A DNA stretch of 6,993 bases from JAIEPT01 sp038217425 (GCA_038217425.1 JBBQPM010000277.1:1-6993); one strand, 5' to 3'; positions 1-6,816 are shown, counted from the stretch's first letter. Translations and numbers: made by a program. Notes: generated from the sequence alone by a model not told the origin.

Positions 1-50
1 CGCGCCGCGCCACCCGGGTTGGCACTATAAATTACTAGTCCCCCCGGGTG

Positions 51-246
51 GGGGCTACGGAAGGTAGCCACGGGTGGAGCGCAGCGGAACCCGTGGATGC
101 ACGAGAAAATTCGACTGCCCCGATAGGGGCAGAGGAGACGACGTCGATACAGGACAAGTTTTCCTTCGCTCCTCCGGAGCGATCGGGTGAGCGCGTCTTT
201 CCACGGGTTACGCTGCGCTCCACCCGTGGCTACATTCCTTAGCCCC
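51..246. repeat. Large palindromic element with 46-nt arms and two internal hairpins
   Basis: Positions 51-96 and 201-246 are inverted copies of each other: 43 of 46 positions pair, with mismatches at 58/239, 63/234 and 87/210. The inner 33 nt of each arm (64-96 and 201-233) differ at one position only. Inside the arms lie two 7-bp hairpins, at 115-132 (loop GATA) and 166-182 (loop TCC). Each sits 18 nt from the base of its arm, so the layout is symmetric around about 148.5. The perfect palindrome CGACGTCG lies near the centre (139-146). No transposase or coding region is inside. It resembles a non-autonomous mobile element or dispersed palindromic repeat; its copy number elsewhere cannot be seen from here. 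Confidence 0.85.
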
Positions 247-345
247 ATCCGGGGCTACATCGCAGGGTTCCTGCGCCCGCGTCAACGCGTGTGTGTTCAC
301 TGGTTATACTTCACGCGGGGCGAATTGATGCATCGGCATTTCTTA

Positions 346-404
346 CCGAGCCGGAAGCGTTAGCGACGATCTTCGCGAAATCGTCGCTAACGCTTCCGGC
401 TCGG
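346..404. repeat. Perfect 25-bp-arm hairpin repeat, copy A
   Basis: The arms 346-370 and 380-404 are perfect inverted copies around a 9-nt loop (371-379). The arm begins CCGAGCCGGAAGCG. A second copy with near-identical arms is at 6874-6931, so this is a repeat family and not a chance palindrome. The hairpin starts 12 nt past the aguA stop codon, so an aguA transcript would read straight into it. There is no U-run after the stem on the minus strand, so it is not a classical intrinsic terminator. It could still stop ribonucleases, slow polymerase, or be a REP-like element that tolerates 3' ends. Confidence 0.9.
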
Positions 405-416
405 AAATGCAACGCC

Positions 417-1481
417 TCATTTCCGACCGCGGACGGTATAACTGCCGCCATTGCCTCTCGTCGGCTGCTGCTGCGACATGCAGTGGAGCGTCCCCAGGCC
501 CCAGACCAAGTCGACTGCATGGATGCCGACGACCTGTTGCTTCGGGAATAGATCCTGCAAGATGCCCAGGGCAATCCGGTCATTCGCGTCGTTGAACGTC
601 GGCACGAGCACCTTCTCGTTGCCGATGTAAAAGTTCGCGTAACTCGCGGGGAGCCGCTGCTTGCGGAAAACCAGCGGCGCCGGCATCGGCAACGTGACTA
701 CGTCGAAACTCTTACCGAGATCCTGGAGGCGACGCAGGTTCTCCTCGAGCGGCGCGTGATTGGGATCGGCCCGGTTCGGCTCGATGACGGTGACGAGCGT
801 GCGTGCGTCCGTGAAACGCGTGAGGTCGTCGACGTGGCCATGCGTGTCGTCCCCCTGGATGCCGTTGCCGAGCCAGACGACCCGCTCGATGCCGAGATAC
901 TGGGCGAAGGCCGACTCGATGCCAGCGCGGTCGAGCTGGGGATTGCGGGCCTGGATCGGGCTCAGCAGACATTCCTCCGTCGTCACCAAAACCCCGGCGC
1001 CGTTGACTTCGATGCTGCCCCCCTCGAGCACCAATCCCGGCTGCCAGCTCGGGAGTTTGAGCACGGCATTAATCTCGGTCGGCACGAGGGTATCGCGTTT
1101 CCAATTGTCGTACTTGGCCCAGGCGTTGAACTGCCAGTGCGTGAACCCGACGTCCCCCGCGGCATTCTTCACGAAGATCGGGCCGTAATCGCGCACCCAG
1201 ACGCGGTCAGTCGGGATCGGGAAAAAGCGGATCTGCCCCAGGTCTACGCCAACTTTCCTAAGCAAATTGCGTACGCTCTTCTCGGCGGCGGCGTCCTGCA
1301 CGAGGAGATGGATCTTTTCGCCCGGATGCAGGTGGCGAATGATCTCCGCGTAGACCCAGGGAATGGGGGCGAACTTGCCGGGCCAATCTTCTTTATTATG
1401 CGGCCACGTAAGCCAGGTCGCTTCGTGGGGGTCCCACTCGGCGGGCATGCGGTAGCCGAGCTGGGCGGGCGTTTCGGACAT
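417..1481 (-). CDS. aguA: Agmatine deiminase (agmatine iminohydrolase), cytoplasmic
   Basis: This enzyme hydrolyses agmatine to N-carbamoylputrescine and ammonia in the arginine-decarboxylase route to putrescine. The 354-residue protein has the usual family length and no signal peptide. Motifs of the guanidine-modifying fold appear in order: the N-terminal MPAEWDPHEATWLTWPHN segment (12-29), RDYGP (97-101), LEGGSIE (152-158), GHVDD (215-219) with the likely catalytic His216 and Asp218, and LHCMSQQQP (332-340) with the likely nucleophile Cys334. The start at 1481 is chosen because GAGGAAG lies 4 nt upstream and the conserved N-terminus begins at once; the open frame continues to 1595, but that part runs into a repeat element. 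The Gly-rich segment before the cysteine reads GLG instead of the more common GGG. A short tail (TRGNGGSYTVRGRK) follows the last motif. No aguB, arginine decarboxylase or transporter is adjacent. Confidence 0.95.
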   Translation of the reverse strand: MSETPAQLGYRMPAEWDPHEATWLTWPHNKEDWPGKFAPIPWVYAEIIRHLHPGEKIHLLVQDAAAEKSVRNLLRKVGVDLGQIRFFPIPTDRVWVRDYGPIFVKNAAGDVGFTHWQFNAWAKYDNWKRDTLVPTEINAVLKLPSWQPGLVLEGGSIEVNGAGVLVTTEECLLSPIQARNPQLDRAGIESAFAQYLGIERVVWLGNGIQGDDTHGHVDDLTRFTDARTLVTVIEPNRADPNHAPLEENLRRLQDLGKSFDVVTLPMPAPLVFRKQRLPASYANFYIGNEKVLVPTFNDANDRIALGILQDLFPKQQVVGIHAVDLVWGLGTLHCMSQQQPTRGNGGSYTVRGRK

Positions 1482-1485
1482 GGGG

Positions 1486-1492
1486 CTTCCTC
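1486..1492 (-). promoter_or_regulatory. Ribosome binding site of aguA
   Basis: GAGGAAG on the minus strand, 4 nt before the ATG at 1481. The spacing is short but usable, and it decides the start against upstream in-frame ATGs reaching 1595, which lie in repeat sequence. Confidence 0.65.
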
Positions 1493-1545
1493 GGGGGATT
1501 CGGTTCCAGGCGCCGCGCGGGGATGACAGCGGGTTGTCAGAATCC

Positions 1546-1737
1546 GCAGCGCAAGCAAGGATCGAATAAACTGCACGCGATAAAGAATGATGCAAGCCCG
1601 ACGGGTGGGGTACTCCGAACCCTTGGGATAAAGCCCATGCGTCGGCCGGATCCCAAGGGTTCGGAGTACCTCACCCATTGGGCTTCTCGACATCTCACAT
1701 TGTCCCACGTGCAGTATAAATACCTTGCTTGCGCGGC
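1546..1737. repeat. Nested inverted-repeat (MITE-like) element between esterase gene and aguA
   Basis: The core arms 1594-1629 and 1650-1685 (36 nt each, loop 1630-1649) pair with one C/A mismatch (1602/1677) and two G-T wobbles; the inner 27 nt (1603-1629 with 1650-1676) differ at one position. Outside the core the symmetry continues in weaker form: CTGCACG at 1571-1577 matches the complement of 1708-1714, and 1546-1560 matches the complement of 1723-1737 in 14 of 15 positions. The element fills most of the 287-nt gap and leaves only 64 nt before the aguA start, so any aguA promoter must lie within it or in that short leader. No coding capacity is seen. A strong sigma-70-type promoter is not evident. 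Confidence 0.85.
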
Positions 1738-1768
1738 GGGCTCTATTGCGGTAATTTCCGCGCCCGCC

Positions 1769-3709
1769 TTACTTCTTGGGCTTCTTCGGCACTGGCATCG
1801 GCGCGACCGCGTCGCTTGTTCTCCACAACCATTGCAGGGACTCGGGCAGGATCGCGCCGCCGTGCTTGCCGCTGTGGGGGCCGTCGCCGGCCACGAACTT
1901 GTAGTCGTAGCCCATGTAGGCGAGCGACTTGTCCATTTGCAGGTTGCCGAGCCACCAGTTGCCGTGGTCGTTGTCGAGGTCGTTCTCGCCATCTTGAAGA
2001 AACACGCGGATGTCCTTTTTGGGCGTCTTGCGGATCAGGCCGGGGTAGACGTCGCCGTTGCGGATGTTGGCGAAGCTGCCGATGTGGCTCAGCACTTTGC
2101 CGAAGAGATCCGGTCGCTGCCAGGCGGCTGTGAACGCGCAGATGCCGCCCGAACTGGCGCCGGCGATCGCTCGGCTGGCGGCGTCCTTCTTGATCGCGTA
2201 CAGCTTCGTCACCTGCGGCAAGATCTCCTTCTCCAGGAACGTCACGTACTGATCGCTGAGCGTGTCGTACTCGAAGCTGCGGTTCTTGATCTCGGGCTTG
2301 GCTTCCTTGACGACGCCCGGATCGACGAAGACCGCGATCGTCACCGGCATCAGCTTCTTGTGAATCAAATTGTCAAAAACGATCGGCACGCGATACGCGC
2401 CTTTGGGATTCATGTAACTGGAGCCGTCCTGGAAGACCATGAGGCACGCCGGCTCTTTCGGGTCGTACTGCGCGGGGACGTAGATGGCCCATTCGCGGGT
2501 CGTCTTGTCGAAGATCTTGCTCGTGTGCGTGAACTTCTCGATCTTGCCTTCGGGGACGCCGTCTTGCTTGACGGAATCGGGGCCATGGCGATAGTCGTCG
2601 GGGATGCGGACCTTGGCCAGGCGGATGCGGTGATTGTTCGTGTCGGCGATGTAGAGATTGCCTTCTTTGTCGATGCAGCAGCCGTGCGGGCGGTCCATGC
2701 CGGCGAACGGCGCGGGCATGCCGTCGCCGCCTTTGCCTTTTTGGCCGCCGGCGATGGTGCGGACGATGTTGCTCCGGGCGTCGATTCGGCGAATGGCGTG
2801 GTTCTCGCAATCCACGACATAGATATGTCCCAGATGATCGCAGCGGATGCCCTTGGGGGCGTCGAACACGGCCCGCTTGGCGTTGTCGTCGTCGCCGGCG
2901 TAGCCGCGCGCTCCGGTGCCGCCGATGGTGCGAATGATGCCATCCTTATCGACCTTGCGAATCGAGCTGCCTTCGCGTTCGCAGATGTAGGTGTTTCCCA
3001 GGCCATCGACGCAGACCGCGCGGGCGCCGACGATGACCGCCTCGGTCGCTTTTCCGCCGTCGTTGCGATTGGCCTTGCCCTTGGCTTTACCGATGCCGGC
3101 GAACGTGCCCAACTTGCCGGTCTTGAGATCGAGCCGGCGCACTTTCCAGTCCCCCACGTCGGCGATGAGCAGGCCTCCCTTGCCATCGAAGCAGACGTCG
3201 TTCGGTTCGACGAGGGTCGCTTCGGTCGCGGTCAGATTGTCGGCACTAGGGCCCTTGGCGCCGACCTTGCCAACGATGGTGGTGATGACGCCGGTCTTGC
3301 CGTCGACTTTGCGAATGGCGGCATTGAGGCGGTCGGCGATGTAGAGGTGGTCGTCCTTATCGACGACGACGGCGTACGGTTCGTTCATCGTGGCGTCGGT
3401 CGCTTTGCCGCCGTCGCCGGTGTGTCCCTTCTTGCCGTTGCCCGCGACGGCAGTGACGACGCCGGTCGTGAGATCGACCTTACGGACGGCGTGGTTGAGG
3501 GCGTCGCAAAAGTAGAGGTTGCCGCGGTGATCGACTTCGCAGTGGAAGGGATCGTGGAGCTTGGCCTTGAGCGCTGGCCCGCCGTCGCCCGAGTAGCCGA
3601 GTTCGCCGGTGCCGACGAAGGTCGACATGAGGGCCTGCTTCTTGAGCGGCGATTGGGAGTGAACGTGAGGGATCGCGAGGAGAGCGATCAGGAGAGAGAG
3701 ACGACGCAT
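1769..3709 (-). CDS. Secreted six-bladed NHL propeller fused to an alpha/beta-hydrolase esterase
   Basis: The 646-residue protein starts with a signal peptide (MRR, then a Leu/Ile/Ala core; likely cleavage after Ser18). Six NHL-type blades follow at about 55-79, 112-136, 170-194, 230-254, 286-310 and 342-366, each with a pattern like D..GNLYIAD..NH.IRKVD and GDGG-type loops between blades, at a period of about 57 residues. That is enough for one closed propeller. A linker leads to an esterase domain at about 385-632, resembling the enterochelin-esterase/carbohydrate-esterase-1 group: oxyanion-side segment MVFQDGSSY (424-432), nucleophile elbow GASSGG (517-522, Ser519), a probable acid in LQDGENDLDN (Asp573 or Asp577), and His612 or His616 near GPHSGKHGG. 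The tail is Lys/Pro-rich. It probably acts outside the cytoplasmic membrane on an ester, possibly an acyl group on a polysaccharide; the substrate is unknown. AGAGG lies 7 nt before the ATG. It lies downstream of the cytochrome gene on the same strand, 131 nt away. Confidence 0.88.
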   Translation of the reverse strand: MRRLSLLIALLAIPHVHSQSPLKKQALMSTFVGTGELGYSGDGGPALKAKLHDPFHCEVDHRGNLYFCDALNHAVRKVDLTTGVVTAVAGNGKKGHTGDGGKATDATMNEPYAVVVDKDDHLYIADRLNAAIRKVDGKTGVITTIVGKVGAKGPSADNLTATEATLVEPNDVCFDGKGGLLIADVGDWKVRRLDLKTGKLGTFAGIGKAKGKANRNDGGKATEAVIVGARAVCVDGLGNTYICEREGSSIRKVDKDGIIRTIGGTGARGYAGDDDNAKRAVFDAPKGIRCDHLGHIYVVDCENHAIRRIDARSNIVRTIAGGQKGKGGDGMPAPFAGMDRPHGCCIDKEGNLYIADTNNHRIRLAKVRIPDDYRHGPDSVKQDGVPEGKIEKFTHTSKIFDKTTREWAIYVPAQYDPKEPACLMVFQDGSSYMNPKGAYRVPIVFDNLIHKKLMPVTIAVFVDPGVVKEAKPEIKNRSFEYDTLSDQYVTFLEKEILPQVTKLYAIKKDAASRAIAGASSGGICAFTAAWQRPDLFGKVLSHIGSFANIRNGDVYPGLIRKTPKKDIRVFLQDGENDLDNDHGNWWLGNLQMDKSLAYMGYDYKFVAGDGPHSGKHGGAILPESLQWLWRTSDAVAPMPVPKKPKK

Positions 3710-3716
3710 AACGATA

Positions 3717-3721
3717 CCTCT
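3717..3721 (-). promoter_or_regulatory. Ribosome binding site of the NHL-esterase gene
   Basis: AGAGG on the minus strand, 7 nt before the ATG at 3709. It agrees with the signal peptide beginning at this methionine. Confidence 0.7.
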
Positions 3722-3740
3722 ACGGGGAAGGATGATAAGA

Positions 3741-3834
3741 GTTTAGCCACAGAGGGCACAGAGAACACAGAGAAAGAATCAGAAAGAATGCGATCTTTGT
3801 TTCTCTGAGTTCTCTGTGCCCTCTGTGGCTAAAC
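3741..3834. repeat. 35-bp-arm inverted repeat built from 9-nt CACAGAG units
   Basis: The arms 3741-3775 and 3800-3834 are inverted copies with a single mismatch, around a 24-nt A-rich loop (3776-3799). Within the left arm, 3748-3774 is three tandem 9-nt units: CACAGAGGG, CACAGAGAA, CACAGAGAA. The right arm holds the same three units on the other strand, one with a single change. The hairpin starts 6 nt past the stop codon of the cytochrome gene and takes up most of the 131-nt gap before the NHL-esterase gene. Its composition (A/G-rich on one strand, T/C-rich on the other) is unlike the GC-rich genes beside it. No U-run follows on the minus strand. Confidence 0.9.
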
Positions 3835-3840
3835 ACGCAT

Positions 3841-6810
3841 TTATTCTTTTGGGGCAATCGGCACGCTGCCGTCGAGGTAGCGCCAATTCTTGAGGAAGGC
3901 GAGCAAATCCGCCATCTCCGCGAGCGGGATGTTCTTCTCCACGCCCTCGGGCATCAGCGAAATGCCTGACGAAACGATCTCGTCGATGTCGCTGCGCAGG
4001 ATCGTCTCCGTCTGATTCTCGGCCCGTTTCAGCGTCAGACTCGTCGAGGTTTCGCTGGCGATCAGGCCGGTGGAGCTTTTGCCGGACTTGGCGATCACCG
4101 TATACTGCACGAAGTTGTTGTCGATCGCGGCATTCGGGTTGAGGATGTCGTTGAGGAGCATCGCGAGCGTCTTGGTGCGGGTGTCGGCGATGTCGGGCCC
4201 GACGTCGACGCCTACGCCGGCCACGCGGTGGCAGGTGGCGCAGTTCTTGCGGAAGATCTCGAGGCCGCGCTTGGCGTCCCCCTTGGTTTCGAGCACCGCG
4301 GCGTACGTCTTCAGCACTTCCTTGCGATCGGCGGGGAGGCTCGACTTGAGCAACTCGCCGGCCAGCATGCGGATATTGGGCTGCCTGTGATTGACGAGCT
4401 GCCGGGCCCGGGTCGGGTCGAGGTCGCCGGGCTTGATGCGTTTCGCCTTCATCTCGCCCAGGAAAACCAGTATGGATTCAGGCGTACGAAAAAGCGCCTC
4501 GGTGACTTCCCGACGCACGCCGGGCGTGTAGGTCCGCCAACCTTCCAGGAGCAGTTCCGGCACTTCCTTTTCGCCGAACGACGCGAGGGCGCGCACCGAG
4601 GCGAGGCGCACCTCCTGAATCGGGTCGTCCGCGAACAGTTTGGGGAGCAGCGTGCTCACGTCGTTCCAGCCCATGTGGGCCGACAGTCGAACCGCCTGCA
4701 GACGGTCCGCGACGTCCGCCTTGGGGTCGGCCGCGACGTCGCGCGTGGCCTTCAGGAACTCGTGCATGGTCTGCAGGATGGGGTTATTGGGGTTGGGATA
4801 CGTGCGCGTGAAGTAATCGACGAGCCGCAGCCCCTTGCGCGACATTCCCTCGGCCAGGCCCTGGTAGAACGCCCGCTGCAGCCGGGCGTTCTTGTGATTC
4901 TGCACGGTGAGGAGCAGTCCGAGCCCGACCGCCTCGCGGCCGGCGAGGCTCGCCAATTCCTGCACCAGGGCAATCTGCGGTTCGGGGGCGAGTTGCGCGA
5001 ACGCCTTGTCCGCGAGCACGGCTTCGAGGAAGCGACTCACGCGCCCGGCGCCCGGCGTGGTCACCTTGTCGGTCGGCGGCAACGCGGTCATGACGGCGAG
5101 GCGAGTCCACGGATCGTCCGCGCCGGCCACGGCGATGGCTAGCAGCGCGGGTTGCGCCCGCTCGCCTGGAACTTTGGCCAGGCTGAGCGCGACCTGAAAA
5201 CGGACCCGCGCATCGGGATCGCCGGCGAGTTTCAACAGCCGATCGACGACGATCTCGGAAAGCTCGAGCCGCGGCTCCGCGAGGATGACGGCCTGCTCGC
5301 GCACGCGCGGATGCTCGTCGTTCAGGAGTTGAAGCAACGTCGCCTCGTCGAGGTAGACCATCTGTTCGAGAATCCACGCCGCCAGCACGCGCGCCTCGGC
5401 CGACTTCGAGCGCGTGAGTTTTTTGAGTCCGGGAACCGCGGCCCGGTCTTGCTTTTCGAGCAGCAGTCGTTGCGCGGTCAAACGCCGCCAGGCCTCGGGA
5501 TGTTCGAGCGAATCGACGAGGTCGTCCGTCTCGGTCGAGAACTTGGGTTGCCGGAGTTCCGCCTTGGGCCCCTCGCGAACGATGCGCCAGATGCGTCCCT
5601 TGTCCTTGCCGAGCCAAAGGTCGGGGCGGTTCTTGAGTTCGATCGGCATGAAGTCGGGATGTTCGATGACGGCGCGGTACATATCGACGACGTACAGGGC
5701 GCCGTCGGGACCGCTCGCCAGCGACACCGGGCGGAACCAGTCGTCGGGCGAGGCGAGGAACTCCTTCCCCTTCTCGAGCGGTTGAGCCTGAAGCGTCGCG
5801 CCCTTGGCGGAGATCTTTTCGTGATGGACGAGGTTGCCGGTCGGATCGCAGGTGAGGACGCCGTGATACTCCGGGAGCATCGACCCACGGTAGGCGTAGA
5901 TGCCGCAGGCAGCGGTGAAGCGTCCCTCGTGCAGCGACGACGTCGTCCAGTTTTTGGAGAGGGGATAGATTTTGCCGCCGGAGGAGAGGGGCCCGCTGTC
6001 GAGGACGGAGATATCTTCGACGACGCTGGGCACGACCAGTGCGGGATTGTTCTTGAGGTACTCGTTCTCCATGACGAGGTAACGCAGGTGATGGCGATTG
6101 TCGCAGACGAAGCGCCGGCCCCAGTCGTCGATGGTGTTGCCGAACTGGCCAGGCCCGGCGACGGCTTCCTCGGTGTTGTGCAGCAAATTGAAGCGAAAGT
6201 CTTTGCCGGAGAGATCGATCGGCTGGAACTCCGGCTGGTTAGGGCGGGTGACTTTGCCGCCGCGCAGGCCGTTGGCGACGTAGATCCAGCCGTTGGGGGC
6301 GAGGACAGGATTGCTGACGCGGAGCTGCGGGTTTTGCTCCGCGAAGCCGACGTAGAGGGTTTGCCGGATCGTGGCTTTGCCGGTGTTGCCGGGGTCGCGG
6401 AGCCAGACGATCTCGGGGGCGGCGGTGACGAGGACGCCGTCCTTCCAGGGAATGAGGCCGTTGGCGAAGAGGAGATTGTCGGCGAAGATCGAGCTGGTTT
6501 CGAAGAAGCCGTCGCCGTCTTTATCCTGGAGGACGCGGATTCGGCCCGCGGGTTTTTCGCCGGGGGCGGGGCCGTTGGGGTAGTCGCGCATCTCGACGAC
6601 CCAGAGTTTGCCGTCGGGGCCGAAGGTCATGTGGACGGGGCTTTCGACCTGCGGCTCGCAGGCGACGAGTTCGATGCGAAGGCCCTTGGGGAGGACGAAG
6701 GTTTTCTGCGCCTGGGCGGGCGTGAGGGCCTGGCCGGGACCGCCCGATTTTTGCGGCAGCTGGGCCCAGGCGACGTTGGCGAAGAGGAGCAGAAGGAGCG
6801 AGCCGCGCAT
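3841..6810 (-). CDS. Secreted PVC-type propeller / HEAT-repeat / c-type cytochrome protein
   Basis: The 989-residue protein is a putative periplasmic or surface electron-transfer dehydrogenase. A signal peptide (MRGSLLLLLFANVAWA, likely cleaved after Ala16) is followed by a propeller domain at about 35-415 of the Pirellula/Verrucomicrobium N-terminal type (TIGR02604-like): FGPDGKLWVVEMRDYPNG (63-80), a DKDGDG calcium-type loop (96-101), DDWGRRFVCDNRHH (228-241), and SGPDGALYVVDMYRAVIEHP (366-385). Residues about 430-845 form helical HEAT-like repeats (for example 470-560 and 700-780). The C-terminal domain (about 846-978) is the matching haem-binding type (TIGR02603-like), with haem-attachment motif CATCH (857-861) and a likely axial Met953 in SLMPEG. 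The start at 6810 is chosen because GGAGA lies 6 nt upstream and the signal peptide begins here; the frame stays open to 6918 but there runs into a hairpin repeat. The substrate is not known; sugar or alcohol oxidation is a guess from related propeller dehydrogenases. Confidence 0.93.
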   Translation of the reverse strand: MRGSLLLLLFANVAWAQLPQKSGGPGQALTPAQAQKTFVLPKGLRIELVACEPQVESPVHMTFGPDGKLWVVEMRDYPNGPAPGEKPAGRIRVLQDKDGDGFFETSSIFADNLLFANGLIPWKDGVLVTAAPEIVWLRDPGNTGKATIRQTLYVGFAEQNPQLRVSNPVLAPNGWIYVANGLRGGKVTRPNQPEFQPIDLSGKDFRFNLLHNTEEAVAGPGQFGNTIDDWGRRFVCDNRHHLRYLVMENEYLKNNPALVVPSVVEDISVLDSGPLSSGGKIYPLSKNWTTSSLHEGRFTAACGIYAYRGSMLPEYHGVLTCDPTGNLVHHEKISAKGATLQAQPLEKGKEFLASPDDWFRPVSLASGPDGALYVVDMYRAVIEHPDFMPIELKNRPDLWLGKDKGRIWRIVREGPKAELRQPKFSTETDDLVDSLEHPEAWRRLTAQRLLLEKQDRAAVPGLKKLTRSKSAEARVLAAWILEQMVYLDEATLLQLLNDEHPRVREQAVILAEPRLELSEIVVDRLLKLAGDPDARVRFQVALSLAKVPGERAQPALLAIAVAGADDPWTRLAVMTALPPTDKVTTPGAGRVSRFLEAVLADKAFAQLAPEPQIALVQELASLAGREAVGLGLLLTVQNHKNARLQRAFYQGLAEGMSRKGLRLVDYFTRTYPNPNNPILQTMHEFLKATRDVAADPKADVADRLQAVRLSAHMGWNDVSTLLPKLFADDPIQEVRLASVRALASFGEKEVPELLLEGWRTYTPGVRREVTEALFRTPESILVFLGEMKAKRIKPGDLDPTRARQLVNHRQPNIRMLAGELLKSSLPADRKEVLKTYAAVLETKGDAKRGLEIFRKNCATCHRVAGVGVDVGPDIADTRTKTLAMLLNDILNPNAAIDNNFVQYTVIAKSGKSSTGLIASETSTSLTLKRAENQTETILRSDIDEIVSSGISLMPEGVEKNIPLAEMADLLAFLKNWRYLDGSVPIAPKE

Positions 6811-6816
6811 GGAGAG

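Larger units (their letters stand above)
1..416. other. Gene-free, palindrome-rich stretch downstream of aguA
   Basis: No convincing gene is seen here on either strand; the short open frames are made of repeat sequence and lack a recognisable product or ribosome binding site. The stretch holds an 8-bp inverted repeat (CACCCGGG at 11-18 with its complement at 43-50), the large palindromic element at 51-246, a 7-bp-stem hairpin at 240-257 that overlaps its right end, a 6-bp-stem hairpin at 261-275 (CGCAGG, loop GTT, CCTGCG), and the hairpin repeat at 346-404. Positions 276-345 show nothing recognisable. Position 1 is cut by the window edge, so more repeat sequence may continue to the left. Confidence 0.7.

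Noticed and set aside
48..242. Short + strand and minus-strand open frames as small genes
   Set aside because: They coincide almost exactly with the palindromic element at 51-246, so their sequence is explained by the repeat.
346..404. Rho-independent terminator of aguA
   Set aside because: The stem is strong, but no U-run follows it on the minus strand, and the same family occurs at 6874-6931 as a dispersed repeat. A role in 3'-end formation remains possible but is not called as a terminator.
51..404. CRISPR array
   Set aside because: The repeats are inverted, not direct; there are no regularly spaced identical units and no cas genes.
756..1526. A 256-codon + strand open frame opposite aguA
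   Set aside because: It is antisense to a clearly recognised enzyme, with no recognisable domain; an artefact of GC-rich third codon positions.
1769..2560. Siderophore (enterobactin) esterase assignment for the C-terminal domain
   Set aside because: Only the fold and nucleophile elbow are shared; there are no siderophore genes nearby and the protein is exported with a propeller, so a general esterase call is safer.
1523..3808. A 761-codon open frame on the + strand antisense to the NHL-esterase gene
   Set aside because: It is a shadow of high-GC codon use on the other strand. The minus-strand frame has a signal peptide, six NHL blades and an esterase motif, while this frame shows low-complexity Ala/Val/Asp/Arg-rich sequence and runs through two inverted repeats.
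4228..5142. A 304-codon + strand open frame opposite the cytochrome gene
   Set aside because: It lies wholly inside the coding region of the HEAT and haem domains and has no recognisable motifs.
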